A stretch of 64,000 bases of DNA from Pyrus communis (taxonomy: Eukaryota > Streptophyta > Magnoliopsida > Rosales > Rosaceae), in contig NC_084817.1 of assembly GCF_963583255.1 (NCBI RefSeq), positions 7,694,121-7,758,120 on the forward strand, given 5' to 3'. How positions within the stretch are numbered: position 1 is the stretch's first letter; each line of letters opens with the position of its first letter. Of this stretch, positions 23,986-35,560 are shown piece by piece. The notes beneath the pieces were generated by a model. It had not been told where the DNA came from, ran no database searches, and worked only from the letters and a program-made list of their open reading frames with translations. Position numbers and translations under genes: made by a program.

Positions 23986-25120
23986 TGTCCAATTTAACGT
24001 TAGCCTTCCAACTAGTCGCCAGAAACCCTAGATTTGAAACCTCAGCTGCCGCCCTTGCTTTTGCCCGGGGTCGGCGGTAACCGGCTACCCTCTTCCTCTA
24101 ATCATCCTCCTTTTCTTCCATCTCTGTTGGTTTGAGAATAGGTGGCATGTGGGCTCGACGTTCTTTGTCGATTCTTCGGTGTTTTTGTCGGTTTCTGCTG
24201 CCTTAATGTCTTTTGTTTTCCACACCTCCTATCTCCCTGTCCCCCCTTTTTAAACCCATACCTGTATTCTCCTCCATCTCTTCCCCTTACAGCCCACCTC
24301 ATTTTCATACCCACCCTAACTTTTGCTCAGATCCTGTAGCGACGAACAAAAGATGGAGGTCGGGTCTATTTTCGTCCCTACGCCGCCGGGCAATGCCGGG
24401 TTCTCTCGAGGTCAAGTGTTCTACAGCTTCTGCCAAAGTAAGGGTATTTCACATGATCCCTTAGCCTCACCACTCATCCATCTGTTACTGTATATACTTG
24501 TAGGGTTTGGTGAAAGTGATTTCGATTCGGTGGCTATTGTTTGAGGCGTTCCTGGTGACAAAATCTGGTTTCAGTGCTTTATTGGTTGCGGGTTTGTAAC
24601 TTTTGTACTATGTTGTCTTGGTTGAATTGGCCACTCGGTCGTTTTCTCCAATGTAACTGCCTCGGTCGTTAAATTAGATGCAAGTGACTCTTTTATCATA
24701 GTAATGTAAATGGGTTGAACCATTGTTTGTCGGTGTGGGTTCGAACTTCTTTGGTGATTAATCTAACATCTAATTTAACAATCTATCGTATGACAAGCAA
24801 AAAAAGACTGCCTTGATTACTGCTGACAAAGCATTCGTGGTGGTACCGGGAGTTATACGTAGGGTTAATTATGTTGTTTTATTTGGTCTTTCTGCTTAGG
24901 TTTCTCCGGATAAATTTTGGATTTTCTGCCGTCCTTTTGGTTTGGCCCATGTAGCCCGTCTTTATGTTTATTGAATATAATTTTCGCCCCAAAAAACAAG
25001 AAAGAAAAAAAACGAACAAACGAAACCGATCTGATTTATCCATTTAATCCATCATCAGTCTCCTCAATCCTTTTCCACCAATCCTCCCCTCCCTCTCTCA
25101 TTCTCTCTCTCTCAGATCAA
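23986..25120. other. Intergenic upstream of the first LFS-like gene
   Basis: Pyrimidine-rich stretches (24190-24330) create open frames on both strands without family resemblance. A SINE-like copy lies at 24677-24806. The last 60 bp before 25121 are CT-rich (CTCTCTCTCTCAGATCAA), typical of a plant 5' UTR. No other gene is supported. Confidence 0.4.
24677..24806 (+). mobile_element. tRNA-derived SINE-like copy
   Basis: GATGCAAGTGACTCTTTTATCA...GTGTGGGTTCGAACTTCT (B-box-like), then GGTGATTAATCTAAC and ATCTATCGTATGAC with an A-rich end. It aligns along its length with 43998-44152. Confidence 0.6.
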
Positions 25121-25618
25121 ATGGAGCAGCACTCAGATGCAAAGTGGGAAGCCAAGGTTTCTGCAACCCTAAAAGATGCCACAGTGGACCAGATATGGCC
25201 TCTCTTCAAAGACTTCTTTAATTTCCACATGTGGTTTCCAACCCTAGCCACTTGCCATGGGATTCACGGAGCCAACGGAGAACCCGGCTGTATCCGATAT
25301 TGCTCGGGGTTCTCAATCCCCTCCAAGAGTGGCGAGAAGTCAGTCAGCTGGTCCAAGGAACGATTAATAGCCGTTGATGATGCTGACCATAGTCTGAGCT
25401 ACGAGATCGTGGAGAGCAACATTGGGTTCAATTCGTACGTCGCGACGTTCAGGATTGTTCCGCGTGGGGATATTGATGGTCGAGATGGGTGCGTGATCGA
25501 GTGGTCCATAACCGTTGATCCTGTGGAAGGGTGGGTTTTCGGCGATCTGGTGAGCAACTATGAGGCTGGGTTGCAGAAAATGTCTAATAGAATAGAAGAT
25601 GCAATTTGTATTCGATAA
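25121..25618 (+). CDS. Lachrymatory-factor-synthase-like protein, copy 1
   Basis: Single-exon gene for 165 residues of the SRPBCC/Bet v 1-like fold (polyketide cyclase/dehydrase-type family, Pfam Polyketide_cyc2). It resembles onion lachrymatory factor synthase: WEAKVSATL, WFPTLATC, GCIRYC, WSKERL, SYEIVESN, NSYVATF, CVIEWSITVDPVEGW. The positions matching residues proposed as catalytic in onion LFS are kept (Arg59 of IRYC, Glu80 of KERL, Tyr106 of SYVAT). The true substrate outside Allium is unknown; no signal peptide, so probably cytosolic. The Met at 25121 is chosen because the family begins with a short acidic stretch before KW. The frame is open upstream to 24917, but that part is low-complexity 5' UTR-like. 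It is the most divergent copy of the cluster. Confidence 0.88.
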   Translation: MEQHSDAKWEAKVSATLKDATVDQIWPLFKDFFNFHMWFPTLATCHGIHGANGEPGCIRYCSGFSIPSKSGEKSVSWSKERLIAVDDADHSLSYEIVESNIGFNSYVATFRIVPRGDIDGRDGCVIEWSITVDPVEGWVFGDLVSNYEAGLQKMSNRIEDAICIR

Positions 25619-25721
25619 TTACTTAAATTATCTCATCACAGCATTACGCCAAGATGCCAAATTTGAATTCCCTTGTTATTGTGGATAAACAATGCAACAC
25701 ATGCATCATTCTCTGGAATAC

Positions 25722-25866
25722 TTTTGCTCACCCCCTAAAATGACGGTATACTTAATTGTCATTAGCTTATTTAATTTTAAGATTCCTATTTTATATCAAT
25801 TAAACTAATACTTATCTAATAGTAATTAATAGGGGGTGAGCATTTTTTGAGGTGAGCAAAAATGCA
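25722..25866. mobile_element. MITE downstream of LFS-like copy 1
   Basis: TTTTGCTCACCCCCTAA on the left and GGGGGTGAGCATTTTTTGAGGTGAGCAAAAATG on the right form inverted ends with an AT-rich core. Confidence 0.6.
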
Positions 25867-26144
25867 CTCATCTCTCTCATAGGCACTAATTATGTAGTCA
25901 GTTTATATTTAACAAGTTATAAAATCAGAATGTTATATAGGCCATGTGCATTATCTGAGGCTTAGAGCATATTAAGTGAGTGACAACAAGTGTATATGTT
26001 TGCCAGTGGCATATTGTATTGATTTTATAGGGTCTTCTTCTTCAACCTATTAACTTATCGGTTTGAGCCTTCATTTAATTCTAGTCTAGTTTATAGTAGT
26101 GATATTGTTTGTAATTAAAAACTCTATATTTGTTTAACCGTAAG

Positions 26145-26268
26145 AAGCTGCTACTAACACTCTAAAAATGTCTACTTAATTTCACTCTAAATTTGTAAAA
26201 TACAAGAAAAGTTCATATTATACGATGTATAAGATGATATTTTAGAGTGCCAGTAATAGTACTTTTAA
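26145..26268. mobile_element. Small MITE-like inverted repeat
   Basis: CTGCTACTAACACTCTAAAAA pairs with TTTTAGAGTGCCAGTAATAGTA. A related element lies at 43734-43843. Confidence 0.5.
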
Positions 26269-26284
26269 AACAATTATAGAATTC

Positions 26285-26470
26285 TAGCTTGAGCACCGAC
26301 CAGTCCAAATGGTGTTTTGGTAAATCCCACAAAATCTTGTTCTTTAGCCAAACAATTTCATTTGGACTAGCATGTATATGATGAAGAATCTTTTTGTGGT
26401 TTTCAATGAAGAAAACCCCTATAAAGGCATACCACCATTCCATGTTCCTCACAATTATTTGTTGTTAATA
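26285..26470 (+). promoter_or_regulatory. Probable promoter of LFS-like pseudogene copy 2
   Basis: It contains CTTTAGCCAAACAATTTCATTTGGACTAG, ATGATGAAGAATCTTT and a TATA-like CCCCTATAAAGGC just upstream of the copy 2 coding remnant. The same string order recurs at 34020-34205, where no LFS-like gene remains. Confidence 0.5.
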
Positions 26471-26521
26471 TCTTTGTTAATTTATTTGTAATGGGAGTAA
26501 ACCAAATTAACACCATTATTA

Positions 26522-27040
26522 AAATGGGAAGGCAAAACCTCTGGCGAGCTCAAAGGCCAAGAACGGAACAAGTTTGGCCTCTCTTAATTGGCTGATTTTT
26601 GCAACTTACACAAATGGTTGTCAATCCTTGGCACATGATACCCCTAGTTGACGGAGTCCTCGGCCAGCCGGGTGTGTTTCGATATTGCGCCACTCCTCCG
26701 ACTGATCCTGCCGATGAGAGAACCATCAAGTGGACCAAAGAGGTTTTACTTGAGATTGATCCGATCAAACACCATTTGAGCTAAGAGATCATTGAGAACA
26801 GTCTCGGGTTCAAGTCTTACGTTGCAGTAATGCAATTAATCCCTGTCAACGGTGAAGATGGCAGCACGGGGTGCAGGATCGAGTGGTTGTTTGTTAGTGA
26901 CCCAGTTGAGGGATGGAAGTATGATGATCTTCGAGCTTTTTTTTTTTTTTTTTTTTTACACTTCTATGGGATTGATGACAAAGAATATGGAGAATGCTCT
27001 TCTATCTTCTTTTGGGTGAACATTGAAATGTTTTCATGCA
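26522..27040 (+). pseudogene. Lachrymatory-factor-synthase-like pseudogene, copy 2
   Basis: Homologous to copies 3 and 4. KWEGKTSGELK appears at about 26523 without an initiator Met in the right place. A frameshift follows, then FRYCATPPTDPADERT, IKWTKEVLLEIDPIK, an in-frame TAA in place of Tyr (about 26782), EIIENSLGFKSYVAVM, and RIEWLFVSDPVEGWKYDDL. The C-terminus is broken by a run of about 20 T (26938-26957), after which MENALLSS-like sequence can still be read in another frame. The first-helix region, stop codon and T run each kill the gene. It keeps most similarity to copy 3. Confidence 0.88.
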
Positions 27041-28224
27041 AGTTAGACATATCTTATTGTACAACATAATGTTTCCATTACTTTTTGTTGAATTAGTGTC
27101 TACGATTTAGCGTATGTTTATGAGATGAAGTAAACAACTCTCCATGATAATCTCCTACTTGACTATTCAGGTATAAGATACCCAAATACAATTTTTTTTT
27201 TCCATTCCTTAATTGTTACTAAATCAACTGTTGAGGCTCAAAAATGTCACATGCAAGTCAAATCAAGTCTTAAGGCCCAATTGTCATACAAGGTTCAAGC
27301 CAGGCCCAAAATACATGCCAAGATGTGGAATCGAGAAGGGGTTATATCAGTAATCATGCCATGCTACATTAATTAAGCCATGCATTTGTGTAAATCACAC
27401 CACAATCATGCAAATCCATGCATATTTATCATGCAATACCTTATCACGCTAATCACTATTCACGCTAAAGTAAGCCTAAGTTACATGTCCGAGGCTTGTC
27501 AAGTGAATTGTGGTGTGGATGGTTATGGAAGTTTGTCGGACGTATGTGGAGTCAAGATTATGGAAGACTTTGGGTTGCTTGGGAGCCCAAAGATCCAAGC
27601 CCATAACCTTTGTAGTCCACATGGGAAGTTTGAGAGAGAACCAGCCTAATTTCCTTCTTTTCTTAGTAAGGTAACCAACTTAGTTAGGAAGAAACCAAGA
27701 CTTGACCCTAGAGTCACTTGAAAGCCCAGTAAAGAGGCATGTAATGAAGGAAGAGGTTGAATTTCCTTTCCTAACTCACGCTGAATATCAAAGCCTGAAA
27801 GCCAAAAGACACGTTATAGGAAGCAACGTCTGTGGAAGGCTGACCCAGGAAAGCCGCACCTCGGGAAGAATGTCCACTGTAGGTTTCACGAGATCAACAG
27901 AGCCTAACTTCCTTGCACCAAAAGGGAAATGGCAGAAGAACGAGGGAGAAAGAGGAGGGAAGATCAACCCACAATTAGAGATTCCTTAGGAAACCTAGAG
28001 GGGAATCCTTCACCTACAAAAAAAGAGATTAGAAGCCAATAAGAGGGATCCCAATAACTCAGCCAAAAAAGACAGAGGTTCACACGTTAAAGGGAGGAAC
28101 ACAGAACCATCTTCCCACAACCTTATAGTTCTCTCCTAGACTTCTTTCAGCCCTTTCAGTTAAGGAAAACCTCTTTAGAACACAGGAAGCCTGGATTACC
28201 CAACCCAAAACTCCACACAACTAG

Positions 28225-28274
<50 letters not shown>

Positions 28275-28716
28275 GCTAAATGGATGACCTTCTAGCTTCC
28301 ACACCATACCTTACTTGAGCAAGCCATTATTTGCTTAATCATGCTAATCTTCGAGTCATTGATCTAACCGAGATATTTTATAAGACGAGCTAACTCTTTT
28401 GACATATTCCTGGACTTGGTACAAAATTAAACCAAGAGAAACAAGAGGACGTTCTCAAAACCCTAGTCCACCTTGACCTAAAAGTAACCCTAAAACCAAC
28501 GAATCATAATCAAGTCCATTCAAATGTTTGATTTTTAATAAATATAAGAATAAAATCATACTTATTCCTTTCAATTCCATTTCTCCATATAAACATGCCC
28601 TTATATAGGCAAAGAATAAAAGGAGTACATTCAAGGATGGAGGTAGCTAAGGCCCATTGGAGGCAACTGCCCTCACTAATGTTTTATGTAGAGGGAAACA
28701 ATCAAGATGGCTACAG
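27041..28716. other. Gene-free repeat-like region with (TC)n microsatellite
   Basis: From about 27231 (TGTTGAGGCTCAAAAATG) to about 28500 the base composition is higher in GC than its surroundings and resembles an LTR or LARD piece. It includes a (TC)n tract at 28228-28272. I could not find a convincing right terminus or TSD. The open frames at 27380-27649 and 27702-27989 resemble no family. Confidence 0.4.
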
Positions 28717-28842
28717 AACTTGAATTTATCATATTTAAGTATTTTAACTGATGAGTTGAAATATTCAAATAAATATGTACTTGAATTTATCATATTTTAG
28801 TACTTTAACTGATTAGTTTAAATATTCAAATAATATGTATAT
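28717..28842 (+). repeat. Short tandem duplication, about 65 bp
   Basis: ACTTGAATTTATCATATTTAAGTA...AATATTCAAATAAATATGT is repeated directly with few changes. Confidence 0.7.
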
Positions 28843-29905
28843 ATAATAAGCTATTATTGGGAAATAATGTCTGCATGCTGGCTTAAAGAAATTTAAGAAG
28901 AAAAGAAAAGCAATAAAATTATAGAAGAAATTCTACTATCATGGATTTCTTTTTCTTTTTTTCAAGTCTTGAGGTTAAGATAGACCCCGTCATACAAAGT
29001 TTTTAGCTCCGTCCTTGAGTACATCATCATGTTTGAACACATCTACCATGAATGTGACTTCACCATTCGACCAGGTAAAAAGTGAAAAAAAAAAAAATTA
29101 CTTAGTTAAGTTAAATCACTAACCACGGTGCTGCTTATGTTTGATTGCTTGAACATAGCACGGGCTTGACTGCTTGAACATAGCACGTGCTTGACTGCTT
29201 GTAGAAATTTAGATCGAGTAATATAATACTGGTACAGTTGTTTTCCGTTTTGGTTTCTTAATAATTATAATTCTTATTTTGAAAACGAATACAATATTCA
29301 AGGTGAAACGGATAAGTGGAAAGGATATGACACATTTATATTGACAAATCTCCATCCGGTCAAATAAAAAAAGAGTATTCCACATCAATCTATTACATGT
29401 TATCAGACAAATCTCCAGCCAAGTTTGATAACAAGTTATTTAAAATATGGTCCTTTACCCTTGCAAACAGGAAAGGGCAAAATCACATAGTTGTTAGTGA
29501 TTCTTTCATTAAAAAAATGTTAAAATCACAAGTTGTGAGGCCAACAGGATTCTCTCCGAATTTTCTTTGTGACGTATGATGAACTGACACGATAAGTAGT
29601 GTTATAGATGCGTCCCAATATATACACATATTTATAGTTCATTTTAAGTTTCACCTGCCGAAAAATTACAAAAACAATTAAGAGTATATTTCGATGAGGG
29701 ATTAAAAAGAGGACTTGGGATTGGAATAGCCTAAAAGGGATTTTGGAAGTTCTAATATTCAAAGGAGTGTGAGAAGTAAAAATGGTGTGTGGATAGCACA
29801 CCACATTTTTAAACACCTTGTTTGGGTTATATTAAGGAGGGATGTAGAAGACTAACATTATATAACCTCTAACATATATAACCACATTATTGCTAAAGGT
29901 GAATT
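28843..29905. other. Intergenic, no gene
   Basis: AT-rich. It contains two to three copies of a 27-bp direct repeat (TTGACTGCTTGAACATAGCAC, 29140-29200) and part of a 'TGTGTGGATAGCACACC' MITE near 29757-29815. No coding. Confidence 0.4.
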
Positions 29906-30001
29906 TAAAACACATTATTGCTAGCTTAATGTGAGGTTTAGCCCACCCCCCCCCTCCCCCACCCATTTAATGTAGATAATATCATTTGTTAAAAAAAAAA
30001 A
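29906..30001 (+). mobile_element. 5'-truncated SINE
   Basis: CACATTATTGCTAGCTTAATGTGAGG, a C-rich stretch, then TTTAATGTAGATAATATCATTTG and an A run. This is the 3' half of the same SINE family as 17311-17472. The tRNA-like head is missing. Confidence 0.6.
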
Positions 30002-30737
30002 TGTCCCTAGATACTAACCCATATATATAACATAGGGGTTGATCTGTGACACCACCTGTTTAACACAAATTTTGACACGATTTCTAAATCATTAGGTTAA
30101 AACGTCTTAACAGTATCTATGCAATGAAACCTCCATCTGTTTTACCGAGAAAATCTTAAAAGTTTCCATGCAATTGTAATGCAGTCTAGCTATGCTTACG
30201 TTTCTAGCCTCTAACGTGTTGATCATGTAGTTGCAAGTATATATATTCCACATTGACAAAGTAAACCGCTAACCTACAATTAATATTGATGCTGGGGAGG
30301 CCTCCACTTAATTGCAAAGGAAGGAATGGGAAAACTTGCAAAATAAAGAAAGTAAGAGAAGACTTACCACCCCATAAGCCTTGCATTTTTTTAAGCAATG
30401 CACTTTAATATGTTCACCAATGATATAAAAAACTTTTCTTTATATTAAAAAAAGAAAAGTAAGAGAAGAGACTTAATTGACAATATCATGTGTTTACCAA
30501 TGCACTTTAACATGTTTATATTTTTGATAGTTGCACAAACCTCCCCATAAGCCTATTATATACTTAATCAACATGGGTATAATAGGATAAGTACAATTGT
30601 GAAACAATAGGTAAAAGAAGAGAGTAAATTTAGTGACATTTTAGGAAATCATGGTTGGAAGTGCTGGTATTAGAGACTCAAACAATTCTTTTAAAAAAAA
30701 AAAAAATTAAGGGGAAATAGATACATTTGATTTGCAG
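30002..30737. other. Intergenic, no gene
   Basis: AT-rich with a locally repeated string (CAATGCACTTTAA...ATGTT near 30405 and 30497). No gene or RNA recognised. Confidence 0.4.
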
Positions 30738-30917
30738 AAAGGGTAATGCTAGGAAGACTAAATTTGGGGACTAAATTAGCAAACTAAATGATGTGTCATT
30801 AATCAGAATAAGCACGTTTATCTACGCTTAAGTAATAAATCAATCATCAACTTCCATGTCCTTTAGTTTTCAAAATTTAGTCTCCAAATTTAATTTCCCT
30901 AACATTACCCTTTGCAG
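30738..30917. mobile_element. MITE, 'GGGTAATGCTAGG' family
   Basis: The inverted ends AAAGGGTAATGCTAGG...GACTAAATTTGGGGACTAAAT and AAATTTAGTCTCCAAATTT...CCTAACATTACCCTTT make a clear terminal pair. Related copies are at 40948-41106, 44622-44776 and (partial) 12158-12285. Confidence 0.75.
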
Positions 30918-31904
30918 AAATGATCATGTTAAGTAACAACAACGTATTGATCATATATCAACGACATAACGATGATATAACCACAATACAACAATAATAT
31001 AATAACGACTGATCATTTTTGCAACGAAATAACAAATATGTTTATTGTAACTAATTGTCAAAATTTAATTAGCTTTAGAATTCAGATTAAGAGATTTTGA
31101 GATCATTTATTAGAAGAAAAATTGTTTAGATTAAACTTTGTATAATAACATTGCTGGAAAATTACAATAAATAATCTCTGTGAATATATAAAATACAACA
31201 AATACAATAAATAAGAAAGAAGTCACCAAAATGATAGAGATACGGCTTTGTTTGAGGGGTGGAGAATCACTGTCCTTAAAGCCGATGTTGCGCTCTCTCC
31301 CAAGTACCACGGTGCAAAAAGATCTATTGCGCGTCGACCTCCAAGATTCAACAACCAAAGGACTTTGCTAGATGTGCACTCGTAATAACAAAATTGAAGC
31401 AAAGTCAAAAGATTAGTACCCAACAAAAAGAAGAGAACAAGATTACAATGATTAACAAGTTAAAGAATGAAAGTTCGGCTTTGTGTCTTATTTTGTCTAA
31501 TATAACTTTGTTTCTTTTACCGTTGATCTAATATTATTCTTTTTTGTTTGTAAATAAAAAAGCTGTAAACTCAAATTTTATAAATGGCGAGTTCGTGATT
31601 AATTTTATTTCCACCACACTTAAAATTGTATATAGATAGTTGTGTGTGTGTGTGTGTGTTTTATTTTATTTTATTTTTTTTTACCAAGTCAAATTTAATA
31701 TTTTTTTTCGTACAGTGCAAGTCAACTTTCCATTTTTTGTTTTTTTTTTGGCACATAAGTCAACTTCCATTTCACCTAACATGTAAATTTATTAGTTATG
31801 AGTGAAGCATCTTTTCGAACCTTATAAATACATCGTGTCACAAATAATGTTCCCTTATAACCAATCATTCATGTTTCCTTTGTTTGCTAGCTATCTCTCT
31901 CATC
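30918..31904. other. Intergenic and promoter region of LFS-like copy 3
   Basis: No gene. (GT)n at about 31639-31660. CCTTATAAATAC at about 31820-31831 is a likely TATA box about 80 bp upstream of the copy 3 start. Confidence 0.45.
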
Positions 31905-32405
31905 ATGCAAGAACCCGCAGAGTCCAGAAAATGGGAGCGCAAGACAACCGCTGTGCTCAAAGCCTCAGCAGCCGAAAAAGTTTGGCCTCTCTTGGCTGAT
32001 TTCTGCAACTTACACAAAATCTTCCCCAAACTAGCCACATGTTACCAAGTCGAGGGAGTTTCCGGCCAACAGGGTCTGATCCGGTACTGTGAAACTCCTC
32101 CTACCAATCCCGCTGATGAGTCGACCGTCAAGTGGGTCAAGGAGAAGCTACTGATGATTGATCCAATCAAACGGTGCATAAGCTATGAGATCATTGAGAA
32201 TAACATGGGGTTTCACTCTTACGTTGCTACCATGCAAGTAGTGCCTACGAACGACATTGATCAGGATGGTGCTTACGGGTGCAAGATCGATTGGTCTGTT
32301 GTTTGTGAACCGATCGATGGATGGAGATCTGAAAATCTTCAGGAGTTTCTTGAGTCTAATCTTCAATTGGTTGCAAAAACAATGGAGCATGCTCTTCTAT
32401 CTACT

Positions 32406-32408
<3 letters not shown>
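31905..32408 (+). CDS. Lachrymatory-factor-synthase-like protein, copy 3
   Basis: Single-exon gene, 167 residues, SRPBCC fold. It begins MQEPAESRKWERKT and carries ADFCNLHKIFPKLATC, GLIRYCETPP, VKWVKEKLLMID, CISYEIIENN, SYVATMQVV, KIDWSVVCEPIDGW and a C-terminal amphipathic helix ending MEHALLST. Arg60, Glu80 and Tyr106 match the residues proposed as catalytic in onion LFS. The upstream in-frame Met at 31884 adds only seven residues; 31905 is preferred because the other copies start with a short acidic leader just before KW. Its TATA-like box is near 31820. Directly downstream is an (AT)n microsatellite. The physiological substrate is unknown. Confidence 0.9.

Positions 32409-32450
<42 letters not shown>
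32409..32450. repeat. (AT)n microsatellite after LFS-like copy 3
   Basis: About 20 AT dinucleotides begin right at the stop codon, giving a polymorphic 3' UTR. Confidence 0.9.
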
Positions 32451-32453
<3 letters not shown>

Positions 32454-32509
32454 TGTTTTTTTTTATCAGTCTTTTCATGTTTATGTAATATGTAATATGT
32501 CAAATAATT

Positions 32510-33108
32510 AAGGTTCTAAAAAACGCTCACAGCTAATATGGCGGTGGACTCAGGCCTAGGACCTAAGCGGATTTATGTAAATTTATTATATATCTTGTAA
32601 ATAAATGCCTATTTACACTTTAAAAAAAAAACTATATTTGTATGGATAATAAAAGAATGATAAAATGAAAAAATAGAAGTAGAAGAATACACAAATTACA
32701 TCCATCCAACACGTTCAATATTTTAAAAACAGTAAGCATAAAATCATAATGAGGAGTATTCTTGGATGATACACTAAATTCTTCTTGTTCATGATCCTTG
32801 CATTGGATTGGATGTCGACTAAACTATTTAACGTTGTTGTATCTAGCTTATTTCTTTTTTTTTTGTATGTATCTCCTCAAAAGTTCTCCAATTCATTTCA
32901 CAATTGGATGAACTTGTAGTTAATCCATCCTTTGCAAATTAGGTACACCATTTCCATAAGTATACCACCATGAAACTAAAAAATAAAAAAAGAACACAAC
33001 AAATAAAAAAAAAAAAAAAATCAAATCCGCCTAGCTCTAGATCGATTTTTTAAAACGATTTGCCCTAAATCGCGACGGGTCTTCACTTAGGCCGATTTTT
33101 AGAACACT
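32510..33108. mobile_element. Possible non-autonomous DNA transposon
   Basis: GGTTCTAAAAAACGC...CGGTGGACTCAGGCCTAGG on the left is loosely inverted against CGGGTCTTCACTTAGGCCGATTTTTAGAACACTG on the right. No coding between them. Boundaries and superfamily are not certain. Confidence 0.45.
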
Positions 33109-33182
33109 GAAAATAATGACTTCATATAGAATAAATAGTTATGATGTTTTTGAAACTAGCCGTCATCAAATTAGTAATGTAA

Positions 33183-33337
33183 TAGTTTAAATATCCTAAC
33201 CCAATTTCAACTAATACAAAACATTTTGTGATAAAACCCCGCACATGAAGGATTGTGCATGTGGTAATTACCAAGTTGGGGATAATATCGGAGTTGATGG
33301 AAGTGGGCCTTCGACCCGTCTCTCTAATAATTCTACA
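33183..33337 (+). mobile_element. Partial TRIM LTR, plus orientation
   Basis: GTTTAAATATCCTAACCC...TGCATGTGGTAATTACCAAG...GGGCCTTCGACCCGTCTCTC, ending AATAATTCTACA. This is the reverse complement of the LTRs at 21647-21847 and 49532-49730. The first about 40 bases are missing. Confidence 0.75.
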
Positions 33338-34019
33338 GACTTCACCATTCTACAACCATATTCTTTGATATCGTTGCATTATTTTCCTATCAAATATTAT
33401 TGTTGACTCAGTTTTTCTATATGCTGGTCAATCAAAACACCCATATGTATTGTGTAATTGGAAATGCTTTTAAAATAATTATAAGAGTTTCTTCAAATTG
33501 TAAAAGTGCTTCTGATGCTTTTTGAGAAAGCACTTATATTTTTATTAAAAGTTTTGATGTGCTTTTAATGAAAACACTTTAAAAAAACACTTATGAACAA
33601 AAGTGTTTTTTAAAGCCCGAATTCCTTACACTTTTTAGTTAGAAATATTTACTCAAACAACACACATAGGGTGTAATCTAGTTACAAAGAAACTTTACAC
33701 TTTTTAAAATTACATGCACCACTCTAACAGTGTGAAAAAAAAAAAAAAAAACAGTTTGATATGTTTTAAATTTGGATAACATGGTTGATATTTTCAGAGT
33801 ATGAGGTATATTAAAAACACATTTATTTATTTTCTTTCTTATACAACTTCAAAAATAATTAATTATATATTTTTAGTTATCAGGTGATTAATTAAGAGTA
33901 TTTTGTTATGAATAATTATTCAGAATTATTTTACTGTTAAATGTGAACTACCTGCCCACGCGCCACCGATCAAGTACCAAATATACGTGATAGAAATACA
34001 AAATATGAGGTGGTTTTGG
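33338..34019. other. Intergenic, palindromic low-complexity repeat
   Basis: About 33450-33625 contains many (A)AGTGCTT/AAGCACTT motifs in both orientations, suggesting a MITE remnant. No gene. Confidence 0.45.
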
Positions 34020-34205
34020 TAACCCAATATCAATTTCAATTTGTTCACGTGCCACCAACAGAAATTACAAAATACAAATTTGTTCTTGAGCCAAACGAAT
34101 TTCATTTACCCTAGCGAACACATGATGAAGAATCTTTGATGGTCGAGTGAGAAAATCCTTATAACTAAATGTTGCATAAGCCATGTTTCTCATAAGTAAC
34201 TGGTA
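34020..34205 (+). promoter_or_regulatory. Orphan promoter remnant of a lost LFS-like gene
   Basis: GAGGTGGTTTTGGTAA, TTGTTCTTGAGCCAAACGAATTTCATTT, ATGATGAAGAATCTTT and AATCCTTATAA recur in the same order as upstream of the copy 2 pseudogene (26285-26470). No LFS-like coding follows; copia debris begins about 230 bp later. The orphan status is inference from this order. Confidence 0.5.
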
Positions 34206-34431
34206 CATGTTGTCCTTTAAGATTGCATGGTTAGAACACTAATGCATGTGATAATAATTATTACTATATTGAAACTCTAACCTAGTGAAGCTCCAGCAGC
34301 TATGGTATTCGTTGAGCCGAGAAAAAGAAACACCAAGTCTTCTACAAACTCCTAGTCAAGATTGGGTTCAGTTGAGTCCTGAATTTGATGAAATTTTACA
34401 AGATTAGAATGAATAATTATAAGATTGGTGA

Positions 34432-35560
34432 ATGGTTCTTTTTAAATGGACTATAATATCTCTCAACGAATGTCAACCTTGTCAAGGATCCCATTGCCAA
34501 CTTAAGTCTTGCTCAGGAGTACCTACTTTGGCACCAACGCCTTGCCATCCCTCAGAACCAGTGTCCACTTTGTTTCCAAACTTTTGTAAAAACTCACATG
34601 AATGTGAGAATTGTCAATTGTCAAAAACCACCGAACTTCTTTTTGTATCGTCTAATTAAGTCTAGAACCAGTAAGTTATTTAAGGTTGTTCACTCATATA
34701 TATGGGTCACTCTCATGTATAATCATTTGATGGATCCAAGTATTATGTCATATTTGTGGATGACTATTATAAAGTCACTTGGTTGTATCTCTTGAAATTT
34801 AAGAGTGAATTGTTTGATGTTTTCAAGGATTGTTACCAATCAATTTTCATCTAAAATAACACTAAGGTCACACAATGGCACTAAGTACACAACCAATAAC
34901 ATGTCCAACTATTCTAGCACTCATGACATTTTGCACCAAACTAGTTGTGTTGGTACCCCACAACAAAATGGTGTAGCCAAGAGAAAATTAAAAAAAAGGA
35001 CTTGCTGGAGAAAACAAGGTCCCTAATGTTCCAAATGAATGTACCCCAGAGGTTCTGGTCCTAGCACTTATCACTACTACCTGTAGGTTGCCTACTCGTG
35101 TGTTAAATGTCAAATCACCTTATGAAAGGGAGAACCATGGACTTGTCTCATCTCAGGATCTTTGGATGCACTTTCTATGCACACATTTAAGCTGCTCATC
35201 GTGATAGATTGGAACCTAATAAGGCTGTCAAATATGGATATTCTAGTCCTTAAAAAGGTACAAATGTTACAACCCACACACTGGGAAACTGGCAGTGTCT
35301 AGAGATGTACGATTTGATGAGCTCTCTCCCTACTTTCACAAGGATTCTGAGAATGATCATAAGGAGGAGGATGCGATCCTCAAAATTCCTCCATTGAGCA
35401 TCACTTCATTGAAAAACCACATCACTAATAAAACAGAAGAAACATTGTAGAAGAACCTCAATACAGAAGCGACACAGAGAAAATTACAGGGGAGCAATAG
35501 TCTAAGAGAAAATCAAATAAACGTCGGGAAGATCTTCGAACCAAGATCAATATTGATTTG
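34432..35560 (+). pseudogene. Ty1/copia pol remnant (integrase region)
   Basis: Fragments of a copia polyprotein lie in several frames. CHPSEPVSTLFPNFCKNSHECENCQLSKT is the GAG-pre-integrase zinc region. FVDDYYKVTWLYLLKFKSEL and TSCVGTPQQNGVAKRK belong to the integrase core. LRIFGCTFYAHI and LEPNKAVKYGYSS follow downstream. RT and RNase H, both LTRs and the gag region are absent. Many stops. Confidence 0.85.

Noticed and set aside
24917..25120. 68-residue N-terminal extension of LFS-like copy 1
   Set aside because: It is pyrimidine-rich leader sequence without homology; the family starts just before the KW motif, matching the Met at 25121.
27231..28500. Possible solo LTR starting TGTTGAGGC
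   Set aside because: No matching TSD or CA terminus could be found on the right; kept only as repeat-like sequence.
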